From Mansonella perstans (lineage: Eukaryota; Nematoda; Chromadorea; Rhabditida; Onchocercidae): a stretch of 64,000 nt of DNA. Made by a program: the position numbers and the translations under genes. Each line of letters begins with the position of its first letter. Positions within the stretch are counted from its first letter, which is position 1. Under the pieces are notes generated by a model. It worked only from the letters and a program-made list of their open reading frames with translations. It searched no databases and was not told the origin of the DNA. The stretch lies in assembly GCA_037074765.1 (NCBI GenBank), contig JBAMDO010000112.1, forward strand, positions 62,001 to 126,000, read 5' to 3'. Below, one piece after another: positions 53,901 to 64,000 of the stretch.

Positions 53901-56900
53901 TCTGAACATATGCAATTAGCATGCCTTATTTGTAGACGAAAGCCGATCCCTAGTTTGCCGAATCAAGTTTCTGAAGGACAGGCACACTGCATGATGGAAC
54001 TTGCAAAACGTCTTCTTCTTGAAGCTGGTGGTAGCCAGAATACCGTTATTTTCAATGCATCGCAAGGCAGTCAAAACAATCCGCAGCGCAGTGGTGTTTT
54101 TTTTTTCGAATCACGTAGGACTTTTTCAAGTCTCTGTCAGTTACCATAAAAATTCCCAAGCTTTTACAGGTCCTCATCGACAATTGCACATTTGTTCATT
54201 CCTAATTGGACTTTATGCTCTGGGCTTGAACAACTTGTTGTCAGCAAGTTGGCAAACTCGAACTTATAGTACTAATGTTAGCTGGATACACGGTCAAGCG
54301 ATCGAAATTGGTAGGTTTAATATTCAAATAAGAAAAGTAATATATATATATATATATATATGTATGTACGTATGCACGTATGAATGTTATACATACATGC
54401 ATGTATATATGTATGTATATATATACTATACGTTTAACATTTAGGCTGTGCTGCTATCAAAATTGTTGAACGAGTCTGGGAAACGCATTTAACACCTACG
54501 GAAGTCGCTGCATTGGCCGACAAGGTAATACATATATTTATTTAAGCTAAATTTGATGTCGTCTTTCGAATTTTTTTATGTACATATATAATATTGGATG
54601 TTTTTAGGCTAGTCAGAGCCGTGACCCATGTATGGTTGAAGCTGCTGCAAAACTTGCACTCAGCGTATTACCGAAGGCATATGCTTTAACAGCTGCAGAA
54701 AGTCAGAAAGCTTTGCATCAGTGCAAGGAACAAAGCTCTGAAATGTTGGAAAAAGCATGCCGTGCCGTTGAACAGGTTGCGTTTTTTAAACTATTTAAAA
54801 GTTGTACGGCATATTTTTGTTTTTTTTATTAGATTCCATAAGGAACGAAAATTTTTATATCTGTGTACTTAATTACTTAAACGAGAAGTGGGAAGTCAGA
54901 TTGATTATTGTTTTGAAAAATTCGATATTGGGTCTCATACACTTGAAGAATTAAATACACAGATATAAAATTTTTACTCTTATAAGAGTTGCTTTTTCAG
55001 GCAGCGGAAAAAGATGGCGTTTATCCGGAAGTATTATTCAAAGTTGCTAGACACTGGTTCGATCTATTTATAGATTCTGAATCTGTTAGTAGCCCACAGA
55101 CAAGTTTTCAGAATGCGATTCTACCGCAGTATCCGACTGGCTTTTCTCATTTACACAGCGATGTCTTGCAGTCACAGGTTCATGAGGTAAGTGTGGTACG
55201 TGGTACTGGTACTACTGTTTGTTTCTGTATAGTAGTTACACTGCGAAGTTTTTAGGTTGTTGCATTCATATTATTTTTTCATTTATTACAAGTAATTCTA
55301 ACAGAAGATTTTTCAAAAAAAAAGAAAGCTGGAAAAATTCTTCCACTGTCATCTTTTTTTTTGTTAAGATGTTTTTAAGTTAGGTAAGCTGTAAAACAGT
55401 TACGGGAGTCCACATTAAAAGCACTGGAAAAAAATCCAAAATTAAAACATAGATCAAATTATTTAGATTATTTTTAGTACTATGAGAACTCAGTTGAATT
55501 TGGGGATTTTCGTCATGTTTCACATCCTTTCATGAATCTATACTGTATTAGGTACGATGCATCGGTAATAATTCTTTTCCAGACCGTTTATTCTACAGCA
55601 AATCCGCAAACACTACAACTACCTGTTCAGTGCAGACCTGTTGCCTATGCGGCAGCTTCGTATCATTTCATGCCACCCCATCATCATCTTCATCAGACAG
55701 GACCACATCGCCCTCCACTTTATGTATCTCCGCTATCATGTACTCAACCGCAAGTTGGAATTCACTATTCGCAAAGGTGGGAACGCAGTGTCTAGAAAAT
55801 TTTTTCTCCTGCAGTGTGTACTATTAATAAAGCAATATAGATATATATATATCTTAGGTATTATGTCGCTTAGAAGTTCTATTTGGGTAAGTTTGTGGGA
55901 AAGACGCTATTATGTTCATTTAATTACAATTACTAAGAAAAAAAGACAAAGGGCAGGAAATGAAGATGAACATTTACACGGATATTTTTAATTTTATTTG
56001 TATCCTTAATTCTTTTTAATGTAGGGGACCATTAGTTGGTGCGATGTCGATGGTGCCGAGACAGCATCCCAGTACTATTTATCCTCCGTCTGTGGTTGGT
56101 TCAACACCATCACGAGCCCTACACATCAGTCATTCGGCACCAAATTTAAACCCGATTCAAGCTGTTCAGATCTCCAGACGCAACCAGCCTTTGACTGTTT
56201 TGCAACAACCTCTCTGTCTGGGTGCAGGAGCGACCCGTTGTCAGTTTCCGACTGTGGGGGAACAGTGCATTCAAGTACGTTGAATTTCAATTTATATTTA
56301 ATCCTCAAAAGATGATTGGTTTTATTCATCAGGCTTCCTGTGATTCATTTGTCAGAAAGTTTGTCAGATTGAATCCACAGATGAATTTGATATTACAAAA
56401 GTAGGAATGCTGCATTTTGATGATATAGCGAAGCATTTTTTTTTTTACTTGACTCTTGAGCGCTTTCAGCCTATTCCAATAAATGATGCTCTGCGACATC
56501 ATCTACCTCCTCCTACGTCGCTTGTACTTTGTCAGTCGACCTCGCAAGCAGTCACATATTTTGGACAGCCAACTCCTCAGGTTTGTTTTTTGAGTTACAT
56601 CCGTTGTGAGTTATCAGAATTTGTGTAGGGACTAGGCATCCATTTATTTTGAAATTGTAAGTATAGGGGACTTACGGATTTTCCTTTTTTGTTTTGTAAA
56701 CGTTTTTATATTAATGCCAACAAGCAGTATATAATACTATGCAGTTTACATACGAGTTTTGTTTCGAATTTTTCCAGCCTCCAATGAATGTTTCACTACC
56801 GTCGCCAAGTGCATCTGTTGTTGGAGATCCTCGTATGGCGAAGCTTGTTCATGCTCATCGTGTTGGAATGATTGCTATGGAAACAATGGGAAATCGAAAC

Positions 56901-58029
56901 TTGGATGATAATCGTAGCTATGCGAAATTTTCTCAGGTAACTTATTATTTGTAGAGAGATATGTGAATTGCATTTATGATTGTTGGCTGGAAACTCGATT
57001 AAAAGCAGTGTTCATTACTGTCTGAAAATTCCAGAACCCAGCTTATGCTGAAGACGTTCGTTGGTTATTCACAGTGGCAACGCGATTAGGCGGAGTTTTC
57101 ACGCAGAGTTTTTGTGAAGTAGCAGCTCGATCCGTTGCATCGCCATTCGTTCTTTTTTCATTAGCTGTTGAGTCAGCAAAGGTTGGGTTTTTGTGCGGTA
57201 TGCTGTTTTTTTCAGTTATAGCTGAAATCATGGAAATATGGATGTTCTTCTGGAGGTTGATGATGCGAATTTCCAGGTCTTTCACTGGCAAATGCCCTCG
57301 ATCAACTATCATTCGCAAACTGTAATTCATCCGATTCGGCCTCAGTTAACCGCTGGTACTCCAAATGTAAGATTTAAGAGATTAAGAGTGTTTCAAGATT
57401 TTGCAGAACTGTATGAAAAGATAAAAACGGAAGTCTACTTTTTTTTAATAGCATAGCAGTACCTAAGGTAATTAATTATTATAGGTGCGGACTGTGCTTC
57501 TGCAGAATGGATTTGCACCACCGACGGCTGATTTGATGCAGCACTGCGTTGAGATGTTTTATGCTGCATCTAGTTCCAAGCTTAGCCATCCTCGTTTTGT
57601 CCCTTCAGATGTTGAAGAGGTATGATTATTAATACTGATCATTAATTGTGACGAGAGTCAAACGAAGTGGATAGCTGGCAAAGAAAGGGTCATGATTAAT
57701 TTCATTAAAAGATAGAAAAGTAAGTGAAACATCTGGCTGCTGTCTTTTTGCACTGCATGTCTTATTTTATCTGGCGAAAAAAAATTTCAGAACATCTGTA
57801 TTTATCTTTCCTCACTTTTCTTTGTTCTTTGGTTTTATTTTATTTCTAACACGCGAAATATTCTATTCAGGTCGTTCAGCTCGTCAAAACAGCAAAGGAA
57901 GCGTTCCATTGGATACCGGGACCGGGGAAACTAATGTTTGATGATTTCATGCGACATGTTCGGAAGCAGAAAGCTTGTAAAAAGGATGTTGCTCAAAGAA
58001 TCAATGCATGTGTCCAAAATATAAATTGA
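44998..58029 (+). CDS. ebax-1: ZSWIM8 / EBAX-1, substrate receptor of a cullin-RING ubiquitin ligase
   Basis: Thirty-nine exons join in phase to 1972 residues (human ZSWIM8 is about 1837). Exon starts and ends: 44998-45033, 45237-45368, 45809-45920, 45993-46163, 46292-46544, 46688-46773, 47148-47268, 47431-47629, 47741-47937, 48085-48173, 48261-48367, 48740-48940, 49011-49106, 49213-49383, 49544-49723, 49827-50083, 50343-50568, 50709-50839, 50878-51058, 51194-51387, 51503-51691, 51994-52068, 52173-52303, 52456-52594, 52963-53086, 53338-53480, 53936-54093, 54170-54310, 54445-54524, 54608-54775, 55001-55186, 55583-55776, 56025-56274, 56470-56580, 56778-56936, 57035-57181, 57277-57366, 57485-57619, 57871-58029. 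The family targets misfolded proteins and Argonaute bound to trigger RNAs for ubiquitination (family knowledge). Seen: SFEDSERFEEDSLCSW, the zinc-binding SWIM motif (C310, C312, C321, H323), GLWNLLSIVREMFKRRDENA, EALGMKLVVSEADYSMLCE, GLYALGLNNLLSASW, and a Pro/His/Ser-rich segment before the conserved C-terminal helices. Confidence 0.95.
51721..51777. repeat. 24-bp perfect direct repeat at the start of an EBAX-1 intron
   Basis: TGACAAATCCTATGTTTTAT plus CTTG occurs at 51721-51744 and 51754-51777, a 33-bp period. It lies just after the donor at 51692. The frame stays open across both copies and then stops, so intron retention would add about 33 residues. Confidence 0.85.
54339..54435. repeat. 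TA and TATG microsatellite in an EBAX-1 intron
   Basis: A TA run changes to TATG/TACG/CATG words and back to TA. It occupies most of the intron between exons 54170-54310 and 54445-54524. Confidence 0.85.
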
Positions 58030-58591
58030 GATTTTAGAAATCATAATTTGGTATACCTCTTTCACACTACCTGACGTTTATTTTATCAATTAAAATTCAT
58101 GATGGCTTGAGGGAACGGTGCGTGAACTCACGAGTAATGTTTATTGACTATCGTGTAAGTACAGCGCAGGTGTGGTATATTGTTCTCGCTAGCAAGTCAC
58201 TGCTGTAAGCTGTAGGGAATTCATTTTATATGTATGGTTACGTAAATGATATCCTCAACTTTGTTTTGTTACTGTCAGCATGTTTACTTGTATATCCTTA
58301 GTTTTAATGCATACACATGACAAGGAAGTTATCTGGCTTTGTGTTACCATTCGCAGTGATGTGATGATTGCAACCTGGACAAGAACAATTCATCGCTTTT
58401 ATCTAGTACTGATTTGCCTACGAAAAATGTACATTCGCCATACTATATATATAGATAGATATAAGAACAATGATTGATAGTTTCAGTATTACAATACTAA
58501 AGTTCACCTGGATGATTAAGGATCGTTGTAACGTTTCATTCAAAAGGTTGCAGTGGATAACTGATTGATTTAATGTCATGGTATTTCATTT

Positions 58592-58593
<2 letters not shown>

Positions 58594-58624
<31 letters not shown>
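58594..58624. repeat. T31 homopolymer
   Basis: An uninterrupted run of about 31 thymines about 570 bases after the EBAX-1 stop codon. Its true length may differ from the assembly because such runs are error-prone. Confidence 0.8.
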
Positions 58625-59046
58625 CCTTCAATTGTTTTGCTGATACGTTTAAAAATAGCTGGAAGGTATATGTATCGCATGATAATTCTTGAATTGCTTA
58701 TTTGTTAAAATCAACTCTGTCATATTCCGAATAAGTTTTCGTAATGAAGCGTTGTTTAGCCTTAACTTATAATTGATGATGCATGGTTGCTAATGCTGAC
58801 TAATGATGATTCATTCAGACACATATATATAATTTGGGAATATCTGTAAATAAGCCCTAGTTGAAGCGATATTCATTTAATTACTAGAATAAGTAGTAAT
58901 TTCTTTCTACCTACTTTTTTTTTTTTGTCGGAAAGGATGGTTTACGCCCAAATTAAATGTACAGTTAATGATTCATGAAAGTACCATCACGTTTCACTCT
59001 ATGTTATTGATAGAGAAATATTAGAACGAGGCCGTAATTCTACTGA

Positions 59047-59355
59047 ATGCAAAGTGAGGCACATAAACTGTCTGCATATTCATATTATTATCGGTTCTAT
59101 GAGAAATTCGGGTTGTGGTTGTTTTCCTTACCTGACCTGACACTATATGTTGTCTCTTTCTTTGCATCAGTACCTACCAAGGTTGAACTAATCGTTCCAA
59201 TTTTCGTCAGTTGGAATTTCATCTTGGATTTGGTTAGGACGGCATTACTTAAAAGTAGCAGACATTGGGAAAATTTGGAAGCTAATCCATATGCGGGAAG
59301 AATGATCTGTATGGCAGAATCGTTTGACCCGAGAACGATTGCCAGGCGTTTCTAA
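59047..59355 (+). CDS. Weak candidate: small putative membrane protein ORF
   Basis: An intronless frame of 102 residues with mixed composition. Hydrophobic stretches near residues 28-42 and 50-60 (such as LYVVSFFASVPTKVELIVPI) could be one or two membrane segments, followed by a polar end (SSRHWENLEANPYAGRM). The length is unusual for chance in AT-rich DNA, but I recognise no family and no partner exon. It may also be part of a 5'UTR or long 3'UTR. Confidence 0.25.
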   Translation: MQSEAHKLSAYSYYYRFYEKFGLWLFSLPDLTLYVVSFFASVPTKVELIVPIFVSWNFILDLVRTALLKSSRHWENLEANPYAGRMICMAESFDPRTIARRF

Positions 59356-59824
59356 ATTTTCATTTCGTTTCTAAAAAAAAAAATTTTCAAGTATGTGGAA
59401 AGAACTGGCAGTCGTTGAAATTGGGGAATTATGCTTAGTCTTTGAAAAACCGCAAACACAAAAGTAGAGAAGTGTTCTTGCATTTCTGTCTGGTGTCCTC
59501 CACGTGTTAACTGCTTTTCCGCATCTTTTCGTAAAATTCGATTTTCTGAATTGAATTAAATGACCTATTTTGATCCAATAGGCTTATCATGCATACTTGT
59601 ACGGTTGTGTAAAAAAAGCTAAAATTGCGCATTCCTTTCCTCTTGTTTTCTCGAAGTAAAGTTGAGCTAGACATGTATTGCGTGATTTCTGATCAATGCA
59701 GTATAATTCATAAGAATTTTGAGCTAATCTATGCTGATCATTATTTATAGGACGGAAATATTGCTCCGATTATAAATCCAGATCGCTTATTCTACGACTA
59801 ATACATTTGATTGTACTTTGTTTT

Positions 59825-62800
59825 ATGTGGGGAAGGGCTGCAACATGTTTTTGGAATTTAGGCAAAAGATTTAAAAATTCTGGGAAGGCAATTAATGGGA
59901 AAAATCACAAAAACGGAAAAAATACTCGAACTACGAGCTGCATCGAAAATAAATTATGTGAGGATGCTGTGATTCAGGTAATTTTATTATTAGTTTCGAA
60001 ATGAATGATTTAGCAGGAGACACGGTTATCTATCCTACATTTAAAGTACTGCTAGTTGCTGAACTAGAATTTTAAGCAAAGCTTTGTGTAACCCATTGTT
60101 AATTATTTTTGGCTTTTGAAATTCTAGTATGTAAGATGACGAAAAGTTTACAAGCATCATTATTTTTTACGACTAGTTTAAACTTCGAATTTTCAACTCA
60201 ATCAGAAATAACCGGTTTAGCCGTTAAGGGAATGACTGCACTGAAAACAGACTAGTATTTCCAACATTTATGTTGTAAAATTCATTCCATTTATTACGTT
60301 AATTTATTTTGCAGCCACAGCCATTGACGTCGGATTCACCTTCTACAACACATCTTTCGTATCTTTCGTCGATTCTTTCCTCGTTATGGCCTTCTGATGG
60401 AACGAAAGAAATTGAAAAGGATAACATAAAGTGGGTTTGCAAATGTATCTTGTAATATAAAAATTTGAAAGATAATATTAGCGGTTGTTTCAATGTCTAC
60501 TGAAATTAAGACATACAAAGTAAAATTTTTTTTCGAAACAAAAAGGTTGTGGGTTTCGTGATTTTCCGATTTTTAAATAATTTTTGGATCAGAATTTTTT
60601 ATTAACAAAAACTCAGTCTAGCCATCAAAAATAGCTAAAAGTACAGTATTAACTGAACAAGACTGAGGAAGATTAGCGCAGCACTTGCACTTCCAAGTAT
60701 TGTCATGCTTTGACACCTTGCGACCTAATCTAACCAAGTGATTAGCTTGGTTGATCGGAATGGCTTGAAACTGGGATCATGAACTTCAATTTTGTCCGGT
60801 GTGCAGTTACACTAGCGTCGAGAAAAATGACAGTTATGTATTGTTGGAAAAGTTATATGTTATATCTCAACATTATATTTCCAACAATACATAGTTGGAA
60901 ATATGTTGTTGGATATGTTGATTTTGGCTGTTTTGAATAGTTGTTTATACTTCTGCCAAAAAATACATTTGAAGTTCCTTGAGCTCTTCGTGATACCAGT
61001 ATTACAGAACATGGCGTAAAAAAGCAATTAGTGTACCGAAATCGGTACTTTTCGATCAGACAAGATTACTTGTGTCCAGTCTACTGTCTGCAAAAACAGA
61101 TGACTCTATGATGTTGAGAATACGAGAATTGTGTAAACATTATATGGAATTTCCTGAAGCGCGTACTGTTGGATTTCAGGTCTTCATTATAAAGTCATTT
61201 CTAAGCAAAAATCTTTTAATTTAAGCATTTATTTAAATTAACAGGTTTTTTGCAACCCAAGAGTAGTGTGTTACAAGTACTCCCTTCTAATGCTTATGGA
61301 TGAATAAAACATCGAAATATCTGTATGAGTTAGGGGCAATTACCGTGTAAGATTATCGTATGCAATAGGAAGAAATTGTTTCTTTGTTTTTTTAGTTTCA
61401 TGATTCAGTTATCAAGAAGTTGAAACTTATTTTGCGACGGACTAATGATGAAATGCTGAAAGAACACGTTCGACAGTTTTTACTCCTCGTAGGAGATGTT
61501 AGCATTCCGCGTGGAGCTGGTATTCGAGTGCTATCACTTGATGGTGGAGGCACGCGAGGTGTTTTAGGCCTTGATATTTTGCAAGCACTGGAAAATAATT
61601 TGAAAGGATCAAAGGTTTGCTTTTGAATTCTTCTGAAATCCTTTATTTCGATATTTTATTCATCTTTTTTAGTCATAAGATTTAATGTGAAGTGTGCAGA
61701 AGGACCGTTTTATTTGCATTTTTAGTGATCTTAGTGATTACAAAAAATCTTTTTAGGTTGTCGAGGTATTTGACTTAATCGTGGGTGTAAGTACTGGAGC
61801 TATTATCGGTGCATTACTCACTGCTAAGAGATTATCAGTTGAGAAGTGCAAGGAAGTCTATATTGAGATTTCAAGGGAGCTTTTCAGTCAGGGCAAATTT
61901 TCGGGAATGAGCGGTCTTCTTCTTTCACATGCTTACTACAATACTGGAAAATGGAAGCAGATCCTAAAGGACGTAAGTAAATACATTTTCGATATATATA
62001 TATATGTTTTATTTATCGTTCAGTATGTAAAGGAATTCGCTAGTACACAAGAAATAACCATAGACATATTGGAATATGGAATATAGTTGGACACTGCATC
62101 ATCATTTCCTGCATATAACTGTCTAATATAGATCTTTAAAAGTATATTTAAAAAGATTTTGTTAAAGGTTATTGGCGACAGTACGTTATTGGAAATATGC
62201 GGACGCTGGGGAACTCCCATGCTCAGTATAGTAGCTTGCACTGTGAATACACCAACTCTGCAGCCATACATTTTCCGTACATATGGACATCCTAACGGAA
62301 GTGAAAGCCACTATCGTGGGGGATGTAATCATAAAGCTTGGGAAGCTTTACAAGCTTCTGCTGCTGCTCCAGGCTATTTTCAAGAAGTGAGCATACACTG
62401 TGTTTCATTTAACCAATTACATAGAAAGGTTTACGGCTGTGATGATATTAAGCAGATACTTGTCGGATTCATGAACCTGGTTAATTCATATTTTTTGAAT
62501 ACTAACTTTTATTCTCGACATTTTGCGTAGGAATGTTGCATTCCTCTTGTAAATATTGCCAAACAAATGCTCAAGGCATTTTAAAATCTTAGAAATTCCA
62601 ACTCGGGATTCTAAAGTTTTTGCAGGTTCCACTCGGGACACTACTATATCAAGACGGTGGCGTACTCACTAATAATCCTACGGCTTTAGCAGTTCATGAG
62701 GCACGCATGCTTTGGCCAGATGAACGAATACAGTGTGTTGTTTCTGTTGGTAATGGAAGAAACGTTTCAGAAGTCGAATTGAATAGCGTGAAGTTCGCGA

Positions 62801-63440
62801 CAGACTCATGTTTAATATCCTGTTAGGGTAATTGACGGTACACAGAAAATATTTATATTGCAATATTGATGAAGTACTTATGATCTCAACATTTAGTGCC
62901 TACTGTAATGTGTACTAGAACGAAGCATCTATTGAAAATGCGTGCTTTAATGGTTTTTGTTTAAGGCTTTCTACAGGTCTTCAAGAAAAAATCTTACGAA
63001 TTATTGACTCAGCGACGGACACTGAACTTGTTGACCTATGTATGCGTGATACTTTGTCGAAAGGGTCATACATGCGTTTTAATCCACACACCAGCCATCC
63101 GTACTCTCTGGATGAAATCGATCCGAAAAAGTTCGTAACTAATCAACTATAATAAGAAACGATATGCAGAAAGTAGCCTCGTTTGTGGCAAAAGAAGTTC
63201 ACTTGTCCAAATTTAGTATTCAAATACCATTCTTTATATAAGAAGCCGCTGTAAGCATGTTAATCATACAGGATTTTCACATCGTTTGTATTATTCAGGT
63301 TGGAACAAATGAGTCAAGATGCACAATTGTACATTTCACGAAATCAGCCGAAGTTTGAAGCTACAGCAAACGTCCTCTTGGCTAAACCATCACTAAAACG
63401 GCGCCTTGTTCGGAACTGGAAGAATTTGATAATACAGTAA
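59825..63440 (+). CDS. PNPLA8-like patatin-domain phospholipase (iPLA2-gamma type)
   Basis: Nine exons: 59825-59977, 60315-60430, 61008-61179, 61396-61614, 61757-61972, 62168-62386, 62626-62809 (or to 62821), 62977-63130 and 63299-63440. They join in phase to 524 (or 528) residues. The enzyme hydrolyses fatty acids from phospholipids without calcium; the human relative acts in mitochondria and peroxisomes (family knowledge). The patatin core is complete: the oxyanion loop DGGGTRG at 196-202, the nucleophile elbow GVSTG at 230-234 (Ser232), [27 protein letters not shown], and the dyad Asp375 in [11 protein letters not shown]. The region upstream of the core, [20 protein letters not shown], also fits the family. 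The N-terminus ([20 protein letters not shown]) is basic and free of acidic residues for about 35 positions, resembling a mitochondrial presequence, but is much shorter than in human PNPLA8. The end of the seventh exon has two in-phase donors. Confidence 0.93.
60835..60893. repeat. Perfect 16-bp inverted repeat in a PNPLA8-like intron
   Basis: TATGTATTGTTGGAAA at 60835-60850 is the exact reverse complement of 60878-60893, with a 27-base loop. It lies in the 577-base intron between exons 60315-60430 and 61008-61179. A related TTGGAAATATGTTGTTGGA phrase follows at once. Confidence 0.88.
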
Positions 63441-63492
63441 AATGCATTATGGTAAATTAAATATCTTCATGCCAATAGTAAATAGTGATTGA

Positions 63493-63498
63493 AATAAA
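63493..63498 (+). terminator. Canonical polyadenylation signal AATAAA of the PNPLA8-like gene
   Basis: AATAAA lies 53 bases after the TAA stop codon at 63438-63440, a normal place for a nematode cleavage signal. Confidence 0.65.
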
Positions 63499-63718
63499 GT
63501 TCGTGAAATTGAAAGGATATGTGGAAGCTTGCGACATCTGGCACTGCTTTGACTCGTTTATTTTTAACTGTTCAGTTCATCTCTTTTATATGATATTACT
63601 TGTATACTGCATCAGATTATGATGTAAATAAGGCTATATAATTGATTTTTCAGAGATAACAACGTTGGGGTATAAACTGCAACAATTTTTCAGAAAAATC
63701 TTGTCGTAAGGGACGATT

Positions 63719-63800
63719 TTACAAAGAATCCCATTCGTCGCTAACAGCCCTCACAAGAAAAACACCACCAGCGAAGGCCACCAGACCCTTACACATACTC
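63719..63800 (-). CDS. Probable last exon of an unrecognised gene entering from the right edge
   Basis: On the minus strand a TTTTTGCAG acceptor just above 63800 opens a frame of 26 codons and a TAA stop (63719-63721). The peptide reads SMCKGLVAFAGGVFLVRAVS followed by DEWDSL, a short hydrophobic segment with a charged C-terminus, like the end of a small membrane protein. A donor-like ACG/GTAAAT sits at the very edge (63996-64000), which would give an intron of about 197 bases with the previous exon outside the window. I do not recognise the family. Confidence 0.45.
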
Positions 63801-63948
63801 CTGCAAAAATTCTCAAATAGGATTTCCAGCTAATATAAGATACATGCAGCCAATGTGGAAAGATGTATAATACTGATTCAAAATGTAAAGAACATTATTT
63901 CCATTGAGACGTGATAAATCAAATTACCCTAAAATGAATGACTTCATC

Positions 63949-63970
63949 ATATATATATATATATATATAT
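63949..63970. repeat. AT dinucleotide run
   Basis: About eleven AT units near the right edge, inside the proposed intron of the edge gene. Confidence 0.8.
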
Positions 63971-64000
63971 TGGATCGTCCCAGCAATCTGAATTTACCGT

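Larger units (their letters stand above)
58030..59824. other. Intergenic between EBAX-1 and the PNPLA8-like gene, about 1.8 kb
   Basis: Both flanking genes are on the plus strand. The left part is probably the EBAX-1 3'UTR. A T31 tract lies at 58594-58624. A 102-codon open frame (59047-59355) is listed separately. An acceptor-like TTTATAG at about 59744-59750 precedes the PNPLA8-like ATG by 74 bases. The gap is too wide for a typical closely spaced nematode operon. Confidence 0.5.

Overview
The window is nuclear DNA from a nematode, most likely a clade III (spirurid or filarial-like) species. It is AT-rich, has many short GT-AG introns with TTTCAG-type acceptors, and most start codons lie 10-60 bases downstream of an acceptor-like site, as expected for spliced-leader trans-splicing. 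The species call is an inference. The conserved products are recognised from family knowledge.

Eight protein genes could be rebuilt exon by exon, with reading phase conserved across every junction. From left to right they are: H2A.Z histone variant (minus, 546-1397); alpha-tubulin (minus, 6273-9197); PUR-alpha / PLP-1 (minus, 13776-15509); a PHYHIP-family protein with an FNIII domain and a C-terminal extension (plus, 21244-25350); a SETD4-like SET-domain methyltransferase (plus, 27509-30080); the P5A-type ATPase ATP13A1/CATP-8 (minus, 31688-39901, 26 exons including a proposed 9-nt microexon); the ZSWIM8/EBAX-1 ubiquitin-ligase receptor (plus, 44998-58029, 39 exons); and a PNPLA8-like patatin phospholipase (plus, 59825-63440). 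A further minus-strand gene appears to enter from the right edge (last exon 63719-63800). Two intronless ORFs (30980-31255 and 59047-59355) are listed only as weak candidates.

The spaces between genes are large (1.5-6 kb) and hold simple repeats and minisatellites: a 28-bp tandem array, a 40-42-bp triplicate, a roughly 130-bp array next to TG/CA tracts, an AT-rich array, and two long hairpins. No tRNA, rRNA, transposase, reverse transcriptase, integrase or CRISPR array was seen.

The genes are not an operon or cluster with one function. They are housekeeping and cell-biology genes: chromatin, cytoskeleton, nucleic-acid binding, ER membrane-protein quality control, cytosolic protein quality control and mitochondrial/peroxisomal lipid metabolism. 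Two both serve protein quality control (the ER dislocase ATP13A1 and EBAX-1), but nothing in the sequence links them. I did not find a convincing new system. The best leads are the microexon, the unexplained in-frame block in the SETD4-like gene, the C-terminal extension of the PHYHIP-like protein, the repeat arrays and the unrecognised edge gene.
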